Positions 23,444-33,285 of a stretch of 39,635 nucleotides of DNA are shown here, in pieces (the stretch's first letter is position 1; every line of letters begins with the position of its first letter). Under the pieces are notes generated by a model. That model saw nothing but the letters and a program-made list of their open reading frames with translations, did no database searches and was not told where the DNA came from. This DNA comes from Gonium pectorale (taxonomy: Eukaryota; Chlorophyta; Chlorophyceae; Chlamydomonadales; Volvocaceae). A program made the position numbers and the translations under genes. The stretch spans positions 3,313,319 to 3,352,953 of the forward strand of contig LSYV01000003.1 in NCBI GenBank assembly GCA_001584585.1, given 5' to 3'.

Positions 23444-24085
23444 CAAGCGGCCCCATCAGGCAGCATCTGGAAGCGGCGGTGGCGGCTGCAAGGTCCCTGG
23501 CACGGCTGGCGAGGATGGTGCGAAGCAGTCCCTCGGTAGGTATAAATGAAATGAACCTAATAAATGAATAATAAATGAACCTATACGCTGCGTGATCATT
23601 CACTGGCCGACAGCGTAGTGCTCAGGAACCGTCCTTTAGCTATGCTGCGTCTGTTTGCTGAGCCTGGACTCGTTCGTCATCCAGCCCCTCGTGGCCACCT
23701 GCAGGTACGCTGTTGAATCCCTACGAGACCGGGCATGTGCCGTCTTGCTGTTCTGTGGAGGACGGCAGGTGTGCGCTCCACCGGGGGCAGGAAAGGAGCT
23801 GGCCACTCTTGCCGTATGGTTAGCACGACTGGTGCGGGCTGCAATCAGGCCTGCGGCACGCAAGCAAATGTGGAACATGCTGGAAGAGCGTGACATGTGT
23901 GGAACTGTGTTTTTTAGGGGTCTGGTTCCGGAGCTGTAACGATGGGATGAGAATGGTAGCGCGATATCATCATGCGTTAATATAACGAGCTCGTAGCTCT
24001 TGGTCGCTGTGATAGTTCCATGAGAGTCGCACTTGCGCTCACACCGCGGCCGTGCTACCTATTTATTATGTTGGCGTAGCTTATA
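23444..24085. other. INTS9 3' UTR and spacer before the BTB cluster
   Basis: Probably the INTS9 3' UTR followed by the promoter of the first BTB gene. 23538-23582 is unusually AT-rich, with repeated ATAAATGAA units. An open frame at 23655-23939 has no recognisable domain and most likely lies within the UTR. Confidence 0.5.
23935..23939 (+). terminator. Candidate polyadenylation signal of INTS9
   Basis: TGTAA about 490 bases after the INTS9 stop codon; the first copy downstream and before the next gene. Confidence 0.5.
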
Positions 24086-25961
24086 ATGTCGGCAGCAATA
24101 ATCGCGAGGTTGCGCAGCCTCTTCGGGTCGGAGGAGCTGTCAGACTGTGCCATCGTCTTCTGCTGCACTTCTCGCGAGAAAACGTCAACCAGCGCTGGAG
24201 GCAAGCTTGCTATCTTTTTTGGATGCTCACTCTCCAGCCTCGATCCAAAGTATCTTGCCAACCTGTCCCCTCGCCTGGCCTGCAGCTGATGCCGTCGGCG
24301 GAACTGGCGGTGCCGGCGGAACAGGAGGTACGGATGGCAGCTCACCCGACGGTGCCGCTGGGGCCGGCGGCGGTGCACCCGCGCACAGCGCTGCCGACGC
24401 GGACACGGACAGGTGCTCAAAGCGCTCCGACGGCGATGGCGATGGTGCAGGAGGAACCGCCGTTAAATCGAGCCCATGCATTGCTGACAGTTCAGTCGCC
24501 AGCAGCAGCTCGACAATTGATATTGGTGATCCGCTGCATGCGCACCGTGTCGTAATCTACGCTGGCTCCTCCTACTTCCGGGCCCACGCCGGCTGGTCGG
24601 CCCTGTCAGGCAGCCAGCAGTCTGGAGAGGCCACCGCCGGCGCCGGCGACAGCGCTGGTAGCAGCAAGCCGGTGCTGCGCGTGTTGCTGGACCGAGCGGA
24701 GGACCGGCCGCACGCCGAGGCCGCCATCCGGTTCATGTACACGGGGCAGGTGGACGCCGCCAGCGCAGCCGACCTCCTGCACACCAGGCGGCTCGCGGCT
24801 TATCTGCAGGTGGAGGGCTGCCCGGAGGCGTGCGAGGAGGCGCTCGTGCGCACCGCCCAGACGCCCGTAGCCGGAAGCAGCAGCCCGCTCGCAGGCGCCG
24901 CCGAGGTCTTCAAGAGCAGGCAGCTGCTGCCTGAGCAGCACGCCGACCCACACGCCAAGATCTTTGTCGACAGCCTGCGTAGCGCCTGCCGCCTGCAGCT
25001 GCTGCAGCACAGCAGCAGTGGCGGCACTGTATGCGACGTCAGTGTGGGAGACCTGCTGGGCTGGGCCTTCCCGGATGTGCCCTCCGTGCTCAGCGACCCC
25101 GAGCTCAAGGGTCAGGTGCTAAAGCTTCCGGTCGCAGCCATGGAGGCGATGCTGTCGAGCGGGCAGCTGTGCACGGACAGCGAGGACAGCGTGCTGCTGC
25201 TGCTGGCGGAGTGGCTGCAAGCCAACCCGCAGACCACGCCGGAGGACCGCGAGCGGCTGTGCAAGCAGGTCCGGCTGTGCCAGCTCAGCGACTCGTACCT
25301 GATGCACATCCTGCCGCTCCTGGACTGGTTCCCCCTCAGCGCCGCCAACTGGAGGCACCTTGTGCAGTACTTGCACGTGGAGGAGGGGCCCAAGCGCTCG
25401 CGGCTGGCTTTGGTGGCTTCCGGCGCCTACGACTGCTCCTCGCCCTGGTACAGTGGAGTCCCGCGGCCGCAGAGCCGCTGGGACAGGGGCAAGGAGTACA
25501 AGTGGGCCATCAAGCGGGAGGCCCTAGCCGCAGCATTCCAACCAGGTCAGCAAAGCTGTGTTAATGGTGTGTTCAGCAACTCCCGAGGCGCCCCGGTCGC
25601 CAACGGCTTCAATTGGCGGCCATTTATGAAAGTCCCACCAGAAGGTGACGCCGCTGGGGTGTACCTGGAGTGCATCCGGCCGGCGGCCCTCCGCATCAAC
25701 GCATCGGAGCCGCTGGTCACGGTGGCCCACCCCGGCAACGTGACCCTGACGGTGCACCGCTGGAGCGAGGAGGGCGCACGCGAGGAGGCGTTCAGGTACA
25801 GTTACGAGCACAACCATGTGAAGATTGGGTCAGGCTGGGGCACTAAGGAAGCCCTGCCACTCAAGCAGGCAACGGCGGGTGCCGACAGTGCCGACCCGCT
25901 CGCGCCCTGGGCTGCATACCTGAGGGATGGCGAGGTTAGCGCCACGCTCGTATGGGCGTAG
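24086..25961 (+). CDS. BTB-BACK protein A (first of three tandem paralogues)
   Basis: Exon 1 is 24086-24200, exon 2 is 24286-25961, total 596 aa. The 85-base intron uses a GC donor (GGAG|GCAAGC) and acceptor CTGCAG; the phase fits and the donor aligns with the GT donor of paralogue C. Residues 1-30 (FGSEELSDCAIVFC) and 123-235 (AHRVVIYAGSSYFRA, AAIRFMYTGQVDAA) form the BTB fold, interrupted by about 90 Gly/Ala/Ser/Asp-rich residues. Residues about 265-400 form a BACK domain (SACRLQLLQH, LAEWLQANPQ, LCQLSDSYLMHI). The C-terminal 150 residues (KWAIKREAL..., WRPFMKVPPEG, YLECIRPAALRI) resemble the MATH-like tail of plant POB1/At4g01160-type BTB-BACK proteins. Such proteins commonly recruit substrates to CUL3 ubiquitin ligases; substrate unknown. 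Retention of the intron would give a frameshifted product. Confidence 0.86.
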
Positions 25962-26814
25962 GAGGGGGAGATTGAAGTGTGGACGCATGCGCACGATTGC
26001 CGGTCCCTCTTTTTGGTATGCGTTGAGCGTGTGTGCGTCCTTTGAGCGGCTGGGCAGCGTCGCGAGTTGGTTATCAGAAGTTCTGGACCTCGTGTATGTT
26101 GAGGGTCTGCAAGGAGTTCAGCGTGGAGGGGACTGTTTACGACCATGTGCGCGTCACATCAGGCCGTGGGCGCGAACGCAGCGAATCGGGGCTCTAGCTT
26201 CCGGTCGTGGTGCTACGGCACTTGCTGAGTTGTATGGGGCGCCGTCCGCAGCCCTGTGACGCTGTGAGTGCCTGAGCGTGGATATGAAGTAGTAGTGGGG
26301 TGCAACAGGACATCCGGGCCGGTTCGAATTAGTTAGCGATGGGCAGTGGCGGTTGACGAAGGCGTTGCAGTTATCCAAAGGACCTTGAATGCGCAGCAGC
26401 AAGGAGGAGGGATTAATGGCTGTTGGGTAAAGGCCTGCGATCAGCATCTATCGCACGCATATCGTAGAAGGTGGCGAACAGTGCTGGGCTGGGCTGGTGC
26501 AAAAGGTTTGGCCGCGTTGTTACTCGCCGTACACAGAGATACGACTATACACGACCAACGACCGGCTGACTGCAAGAACGGGGTCTGAACGTTCATCCAA
26601 GGCACCATCATGGCTCGAGACGTATTTACGGCGCCCGCAAGCCCTTTGGGGCCATCGGATGAAGTAAGGCTGGATCCACATGGGTTATGCTTAAGCGTTG
26701 GTGACCTTTAGGTCGGACACGGGCCAATTGGTGGCCTCCGTTGTGGCCTGGAGGTCTTGGATTGTGGGGTCCGCGCTCTGGGGCCTGGCCGCTGCCTGCG
26801 CCTAGCTCCTCAAT

Positions 26815-26885
26815 TGGGCTGTGACAACTTGCACCTCACCCAACCTCGGGCCCCACCGCCGCCATGCGTGTTGCAGTCTGCCTGT
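26815..26885 (+). repeat. Dispersed repeat, copy 1
   Basis: Shares CGGGCCCCACCGCCGCCATG and, further on, TTGCAGTCTG plus upstream CACC/CCC blocks with 30588-30662 in the same orientation. Function unknown; a short interspersed element or part of a duplicated spacer. Confidence 0.6.
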
Positions 26886-27906
26886 TGGTCCTTTTAAAGG
26901 CCTATCCCAACAAATACTCCCGAGTCGCAATGTTGATTCTGTTGGTAATTGGATAAGGTACAGGAGGGCGAGCGAACCAGGGGTTCGTCCGGTGGATGCC
27001 CAGCGGAGGCAGCAACGGTGCAGGCGGGCAGCTAGAGATGCTCGTGGACCATGTCATCTCAGGGGCCGGTTGTCGGATGACAGATGACAAGCTCCCCGTA
27101 GATGGGCTGCAGGCCACACGGGAGGGCTGCCTGTCCCTCCCGTTGTCTGCGCCCTTTCTCGCCTCTCCGCCTGTAACCTTTCCACAGAAAAGAAAAATCA
27201 CGGGCCGATTGGCTCCTGACCCGCCTTAGCAGAGTGTGTGAAACACCCGTTGTGATAGCCGTGAGGCCCGAACACGAAAGAAAAGCGCAACGTGGCACAC
27301 CAACTTGGCGTAATGAGGATACGTGTGCAAACATCGGCACACTGCAGAAAAGAAGATGAACGGTTCGTGGGTTTGGCGTGTGTTGTTGTGAGAGAAACCA
27401 CACGTACGACAGCAACCATACACGTGTGCCAAAAACCCTGCGCACTGTTCAAAGTGCCCATAGTTGTACGGCATCCAGCCATGTACTCATTCTCCACGCG
27501 CTTCCGCCACCGTGGGGAGCTGGGGACAGATGCAACTCGTCGAACTTGCCCTGGCGCGCTTTGCGAAGTGCACAGCCGAGCACAGTACGGGGCCCCCACC
27601 ATCACGCTCCCCGTGCGCCTGATCGCCTTGGCATCCGAAAGGAACGTGTTGCGCTGGGACGGCGTCACAGCCACCACCACGTTCGAGTCGGACCGGCCCT
27701 TCCCCTGCAAGCACCGTGAAAAGCTTCCACCTGCCCGGCACGCATGGTCGCCCCGTCCGCTGGTAAATGCACCCCCAAAGGCCGAGAAGTCACTCCGCCA
27801 GCTTCTCCAGCATCGTCCCAGAGACGTGCGTCAAACGCGCACACAGTTTAACAACCAAAGATGCTGGTTGCCACCCTGACCCCGTGACCGGGCTCCGACA
27901 TCCATA

Positions 27907-27986
27907 AGTACCCTGTGGCAATAGGCTGGCGCAGATGCCGCCCCGGACCTCCGCTGTGGTGTCGCTGCCAAGTTGCTGGTGGGTTG
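27907..27986 (-). repeat. Dispersed repeat, inverted copy
   Basis: Its reverse complement contains ACCAGCAACTTGGCAGCGAC followed by ACCACAGCG, and further on GTCCGGGG..GCATCTGCGCC; the plus strand at 31127-31205 carries ACCAGCAATCTGGCAGCGAC, GCCACAGCG and GTCCGGGACTGCATTTGCGC. The match spans about 75 bases with small gaps. It sits directly at the 5' edge of the truncated BTB copy B. Confidence 0.65.
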
Positions 27987-27992
27987 TTTGCG

Positions 27993-29069
27993 ATGGCGCA
28001 TACTAGGGCTACGCTGCCGGACTCGACTAATGTCGATGCCTCGAAGGCGTTTGTTGACAGCGTGCGCAGCGCCTGCCGCCTGCAGCTGCTGCAGCACAGT
28101 GGCAGTGCCGGCACCGTGGGCGGCGTCAGTGTGGGTGACCTGCTGGGCTGGGCCTTCACGGGTGCTCCTTCCGTCCTCAGCGACCCCGAGCTCAAGGGTC
28201 AGGTGCTGAGGCTCTCGGCCGCAGCCCTGGAGGCGATGCTGTCGAGCGGGCAGCTGTACACGGACAGCGAGGACAACGTGCTGTTGCTGCTGGCGGAGTG
28301 GCTGCAAGCCAACCCGCAGACCGCGCCCGAGGACCGCGAGCGGCTGTGCAAGCAGGTCCGGCTGTGCCAGCTCAGCGACTCGTACCTGATGCACATCCTG
28401 CCGCTCCTGGACTGGTTCCCCCTCAGCGCCGCCAACTGGAGGCACCTCGTGCAGTATCGAATGGAGCTGGAGGGGCCCAAGCGCTCGAGGCTGGCTTTGG
28501 CGGCTTCCGGCGCCTACGACTGCTCCTCGCCCTGGTACCGTGGAGTCCCGCGGCCGCAGAGCCGCTGGGACAGGGGCAAGGAGCACACGTGGGCCATCAA
28601 GCGGGAGGCCCTGGTCGCAGCAGTAACAACAGGACAGCTGGGAAGTCGGGTTGATGTTGTGTTCAGCAAAACCAGGTCAGCAAAGCTGTGTTAATGGTGT
28701 GTTCAGCAACTCCCGAGGCCAAAAGTGGCGGCCAATTGTGAAAGTCCCACCAGAAGGTGACGCCGCTGGGGTGTACCTGGAGTGCATCCGGCCGGCGGCC
28801 CTCCGCATCAACGCATCGGAGCCGCTGGTCACGGTGGCCCACCCCGGCAACGTGACCCTGACGGTGCACCGCTGGAGCGAGGAGGGCGCACGCGAGGAGG
28901 CGTTCAGCTACAGTCACGAGAAGCATAATCTGGTAACGGTTGGGAACTGCTGGGGCAGTAAGAAGCCCTGCCGCTGCAGCAGTCAACTGCGAGCGCTGAC
29001 CTCTTCGACCCGCTGGCGTATCTGAGGGACGGTGAGGTCAGTGGGACGCTCGTGTGGAAGTTCAGGTAG
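27993..29069 (+). pseudogene. BTB-BACK copy B, truncated and mosaic pseudogene
   Basis: The BTB half is absent. The first ATG (27993, in GCGATGGCG) leads after 13 codons into the BACK domain (KAFVDSVRSACRLQLLQH). The frame is lost in the C-terminal domain: relative to the expected continuation, 40 bases equal to A's sequence at about 25540-25580 are inserted near 28671-28710, causing a stop at 28692-28694. The frame resumes as SNSRGQKWRPIVKVPPEG, then a one-base loss near 28961 (A has AAGGAAG, B has AAGAAG) shifts it again before YLRDGEVSGTLVW and a stop at 29067-29069. BACK residues match C at some sites (LRLSAAALEAM, QYRMELEGPK) and A at others (SDSYLMHILPLLDW, ASGAYDCSSPWY). A 233-aa BACK-only product from 27993 to 28694 could still be made, but a function is doubtful. 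Confidence 0.82.
28740..28907 (+). repeat. 168-bp tract identical to BTB copy A
   Basis: 28740-28907 matches 25628-25795 with no mismatch that I can find, including third codon positions, whereas sequence immediately on both sides differs. Best explained by recent gene conversion from A into B (or the reverse). Confidence 0.85.
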
Positions 29070-29171
29070 TGAGTAGTTGATTGGTAGTGCGGCTACTTGG
29101 ATGAAGGCCGGTGGTAGGAATCCACCCTGCACATGGAGGGCTGGAAGCAAAGCTAGGCTGTTTGCTTAACA

Positions 29172-29700
29172 ATGACCAAAGTTGCACCCGATATGGCAGC
29201 ATTCACCTTTGGGGTGGAATCCGGCTGCAGTATGGGCGCCGCCTCACGGAGCACACCGCGCTGCAGCGTGCGGCTGACCTCCAAGGCGGCGGGGGCAGGG
29301 CAGATATCGCAGCTGCTGGTGGGCCTGTGCTACATGCAGCTGCTGGCGGCCAGCGAGGCGGCAGCCGCCAGCGACCCAGTGATGGCCGCACCCAAGCCAG
29401 GTCGCCAGCACATGCTGTTGACGGAAGGCCTGCCCCTGCGGCGAGTTCGCAGGGAGCGCTGTGCGCCGACGCGCTCGTTAGCGTGCAGCTCTTCAACGGA
29501 GAGTCCATGTACACGAGCGGTCACAAGCGGCGGGTGCTGGGGCCCTAGTCGGGCGGCGGCGGGAGAAGGTGGAGGCGCTTGTCGGGATGAGGGCCAAGCA
29601 GGCGCACCTGCTGTGCAGCGAGCTGGAGAAGGCGGTCGAGGAGCAGCCGGGTGAAGGGGGCGGCGATGCGGGTGCTGGGCCGAGCTCCTCGGCGCCCAAG
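29172..29700 (+). pseudogene. Coding-like relic of unknown identity
   Basis: Coding-like segments fall in successive frames: MTKVAPDMAAFTFGVESG and QISQLLVGLCYMQLLAASEA (about 29172-29400), then LVSVQLFNGESMYTSGHKRR (about 29475-29545) closed by TAG, then VEALVGMRAKQAHLLCSELE (about 29569-29640), which looks like a coiled coil, and a Gly/Pro/Ser-rich end. No convincing introns connect them. I do not recognise the family. It could be a broken gene fragment caught in the BTB cluster or a gene with sequencing errors. Confidence 0.35.
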
Positions 29701-30587
29701 AAGCGCCCCGCAGGCCGTGGCTTCGACACGTGCCGAAGCACGCGGCCGCGTTCTTTTTACCAAAGCACGGTTGATCTACGTGGTTTCCGGCGTAAGGTTC
29801 AGAGCGGCGGCCTTGATCAGACGCATGGCGCGAGTTGGGTAGGATGCAGGCTCAGGTACCGGTATTACGGTCTGGGCCTGAGCTGAGGGACACGAACCCT
29901 ATCTCCCCTGCATCAGCGGTTGCGCCGCGTGCCCCTGCGCTTGACGTTGCCGAACGTAAGATACGCGGGGCGCGCTTTGCATCACTGGGCAGGCGGATAC
30001 CACAGCGGTGAGGAGCCGTGCTCGGCAGGCGGGCAGGGCCCATAGGACCAGAACATTGAGCATCGTTGCAGGTGGCTGCATGTATACATTTCAAGGTGCG
30101 CGTTAGCCGCAAGAAGTGCCATGGCCTGGAGCAGCCTGAGACATACTCGTTTTCCCGCGGCCCTCTGGTGATGTTGGCGGTAGCATCCTTGCGGCTGGCT
30201 GACGCATACCGCAAAAAAAACGATAACCAGAAACGCAGACGTGACAGCGGTAGATGCGCCAGCATGCGCCGTCATAGATTGGTGTCGGCAATGTGCCGGC
30301 GGCAGAAAGCGCGCGTGCTGACAGGTTGTCATAACGGACACCCGGAAGCGTCAACGTGACGGGAGCTGGTGGCCTTGCAAGCGCTCGGGGTTGATGTTTC
30401 CCACCGCAAAACCGCGAGAGGCGTACTTGTACGGCAGGACATCGCGCACTTAAATCGGAGCAGTGTTTCCTCGTGTCCTGGGAGCAGTGCGTTGGCCCAC
30501 GTTGGTTGCAGACGCTCGTGGGGGCTGCGGTTCGCGGCCCTGTGGCCCGGACGGGCGTAGCCGCCGCCTGCGTTGACGGTCACACGC

Positions 30588-30662
30588 CCCGTATGGGTTG
30601 CAATTGTCACCCCGCCCATCCCGGGCCCCAACCGCCGCCATGCTCATGCGTTTTGCAGTCTG
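30588..30662 (+). repeat. Dispersed repeat, copy 2
   Basis: Diverged copy of 26815-26885 in the same orientation, with CGGGCCCCAACCGCCGCCATG and GTTTTGCAGTCTG. Confidence 0.6.
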
Positions 30663-31126
30663 GATTCCGGCGTTCCATGTCGACCCTTGGGACTGGGCCT
30701 GCGGAGTATGCGAGGTGCCCAATCAATTCATATTCTGTTATCGATTCCTACTGCATGTGCTGGAGTATCAGGGCCTTGGAGTAGCGTGCAAGCCAGACTG
30801 ATAATGGTGACTGTTATTTGTCGAGGATCTGGCAGTTGTACGGCAGTTCCAGGCAGCTGCCTGTACTGCAATGCTGGCGCCTTTGTACTCCATTAAGTCC
30901 AGCAATACGTCCGTGCGTGCCCTAAATGATCACAGCCCACTGGCATACCCACGGGCACACCAGCCAAGCTCTTAATTGCCCAGTAGGTTCTGTGCGACGC
31001 CAAGCGAGGCGGGTTGGACTTACAGGATGTCAATTGCGCAATTGCAGTACAGGCGCTATGTTGTCAGCTTTCGTAGGACATATGTACGTGTAAATCCGAC
31101 TGTTGGTCTTGTTCCGCGCTTCCGTG

Positions 31127-31205
31127 TGACCAGCAATCTGGCAGCGACGCCACAGCGCTTCCTGTGACAGCGGCGTCCGGGACTGCATTTGCGCATGCCC
31201 AATAC
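31127..31205 (+). repeat. Dispersed repeat, direct copy
   Basis: Counterpart of the inverted copy at 27907-27986, as described there; about 260 bases upstream of the BTB copy C start. Confidence 0.65.
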
Positions 31206-31461
31206 ATACGTTCCCTGATCCTGCCCGTCCGCCCCATTGCATACGTTTGGGATGCGTGTTACACGCCATGTCGTATAAGCCGATTCGTATTTATTGCAAT
31301 GTACTGTCACTATTGGTACCGTCAATACAAAGATGCGCGCTTTATATGCTTGCTTCGGGCTATCCGCAGCGCCAGCGCGGGCCCAGGCGCCACAGGAGAG
31401 ACTGAACGCGTTCCATAGGGCCACGTCCAAGGCCCCCGACCCGCGGGTCGCGAGAGGCAGC

Positions 31462-33285
31462 ATGTCGGCGACCATCCTCGCGTCCTTGTGCGGCCTGTTC
31501 GGCTCCGAACAGTTCTCGGACTGCACCATCGTCTTCTGCCGAGCGGCCGGCGATTCGTCTTATCCGCCCGGTGCCGCTGGCGGTGAGTTTGCCGGCGCGA
31601 TCGCCGCGAGAGAGGCTGATCTCAGGCCACTCTTTCTTTTCTGGGTTGCCACAATACGCGGCGGTGCAGATATGCAATGACTGAGTTACCCTGACCCCCA
31701 ACGTTTGTCTTCCGCCGTCAATGATGATGGACGTGTTAACGCTTGTGCCACAATCTCGGCAAGCAGCGCTACGACTAGCGCTGCCCACGGCGCCGTGGGC
31801 GGTACCGCACGCAGCCGAAGTGGCGACGTTCCGTCCGCTCAAAGCGCTTCCAGCAGTGACGTGGGCTGCCAAATCGGCGAACCCCTGCCAGCGCACCGGC
31901 TAGTGGTCTACGCCGGCTCCTCCTACTTCCGGGCCAACGCCGGCTGGTCGGTGCAGGCGGGCGGTCAGCCGTCGGCCGCCGGCGGTGCTATCACCGGCGG
32001 GAGCGACAACTGGGGTAGCAGCAAGCCGGTGCTGCGCGTGTTGCTGGACCGAGCGGAGGATCGGCCGCACGCCGAGGCCGCCATCCGGTTCATGTACACG
32101 GGGCAGGTGGACGCCGCCAGCGCAGCCGACCTCCTGCACACCAGGCGGCTCGCGGCTTATCTGCAGGTGGAGGGCTGCCCGGAGGCGTGCGAGGAGGCGC
32201 TCAGGCTCAGCGCCACCAACAGCAACGGCGGCGCGCTGTCGGTCCAGCTGCCGGAGGCCAATGACGACGATGCCTTGAAGGCGTTTGTTGACAGCTTGCG
32301 CAGCGCCTGCCGCCTGCAGCTGCTGCAGCACAGCGGCAGCGGCGGCACCATGGGTGACGTCAGTGTGGGTGACCTGCTGGGCTGGGCCTTCCCAGATGTG
32401 CCCTCCGTGCTCAGCGACCCCGAGCTCAAGGGGCAGGTGCTCAGGCTCTCGGCCGCAGCCCTGGAGGCGATGCTGTCGAGCGGGCAGCTGTACACGGACA
32501 GCGAGGACAACGTGCTGTTGCTGCTGGCGGAGTGGCTGCAAGCCAACCCGCAGACCACGCCCGAGGACCGCGAGCGGCTGTGCAAGCAGGTCCGGCTGTG
32601 CCAGCTCAGCGACACATACCTGGTGCACGTCGTGCAGCTCCTGGACTGGTTCCCCCTCAGCACCACCAACTGGAGGCACCTCGTGCAGTATCGAATGGAG
32701 CTGGAGGGGCCCAAGCGCTCGCGGCTGGCTGCGGCAGCTGAAGGAGTCTACGACTGCTCCTCGCCCTGGCACCGTGGGGGCCCGCGGCCACAGAGCCGCT
32801 GGGACAGGGGCAAGGAGTACACGTGGGCCATCAAGCGGGAGGCCCTGGTCGCAGCAGTAACATCTGGTCCACGAAAAGGAGTACTTCTCAGTGCGTTCAG
32901 CTACGGCAAAGGCGCCCCGCTCGCCAACGGCTGGGAGTGGCGGCCGTTTCTCAAAATTCAACCAGAAGGGGACGCCGCAGGGGTGTACCTGGAGTGCATC
33001 CGGCCTTCGGCCCTCCGCATCAACGCATCGGATCCGCTGGTCACGGTGGCTAGCCCCGGCAATGTGCGGCTGGCAGTGCACCGCTGGAGCCAGGACGGCG
33101 CGCGGGAGGAGGTGTTTAGCAGACGCTATGCGCATCAGCAGGTGCAGGTTGAGGTGGGCTGGGGCTGCAATGAAGCCCTGCCGCTGCAGCAGCGTACCGC
33201 GGGCGCCAACCCCGCCGAACCGTCTGCGGCCTGGGCTGCGTACCTGAGGGATGGCGAGGTCCGAGGCACACTCGTGTGGATGTAG
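31462..33285 (+). CDS. BTB-BACK protein C (third tandem paralogue)
   Basis: Exon 1 is 31462-31582 (MSATILASLCGLFGSEQ..., SDCTIVFC), ending at a strong donor GCG|GTGAGT. The only downstream acceptor I find in the right phase is CTGCCAG at 31885-31891, giving exon 2 31892-33285 and a 504-aa protein in which the BTB strand runs straight into AHRLVVYAGSSYFRA. Domains otherwise follow paralogue A: BTB (LLDRAEDRPHAEAAIRFMYT), BACK (SACRLQLLQH, LAEWLQANPQ, LCQLSDTYLVHVVQ) and the MATH-like tail (EWRPFLKIQPEG, TLVWM stop). The frame is open upstream to 31681, and the segment 31800-31891 reads SASSSDVGCQIGEPLPAHR, which resembles the linker of A; including it needs a different donor or a one-base indel. 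Likely CUL3-type adaptor by architecture. The downstream two thirds is certain, the 5' junction is not. Confidence 0.82.

Larger units (their letters stand above)
25962..27992. other. Spacer between BTB copies A and B
   Basis: No gene is recognised. A segment at 26815-26885 recurs diverged at 30588-30662, and 27907-27986 recurs inverted at 31127-31205. Frames at 27198-27710 (minus) and 27292-27879 (plus) are open over the same DNA with no known domain in either. Confidence 0.5.
29701..31461. other. Spacer before BTB copy C
   Basis: No gene is recognised. It contains the second copies of two dispersed repeats (30588-30662 and 31127-31205). The last 150 bases should include the promoter and 5' UTR of BTB copy C. 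Confidence 0.5.

Noticed and set aside
23655..23939. 94-codon open frame after INTS9
   Set aside because: No recognisable domain; it lies between the INTS9 stop and the likely polyadenylation signal, so 3' UTR is simpler.
27198..27879. Overlapping open frames on both strands (27198-27710 minus, 27292-27879 plus)
   Set aside because: Neither product shows a domain and the overlap means at least one is chance; not called as a gene.
28675..28710. Possible 31-base intron in BTB copy B (CCAG|GTCAGC...GTTCAG|C) that would restore the frame
   Set aside because: It is too short for a spliceosomal intron in this lineage and the sequence is plainly an inserted piece of copy A; a second frame break follows downstream anyway.
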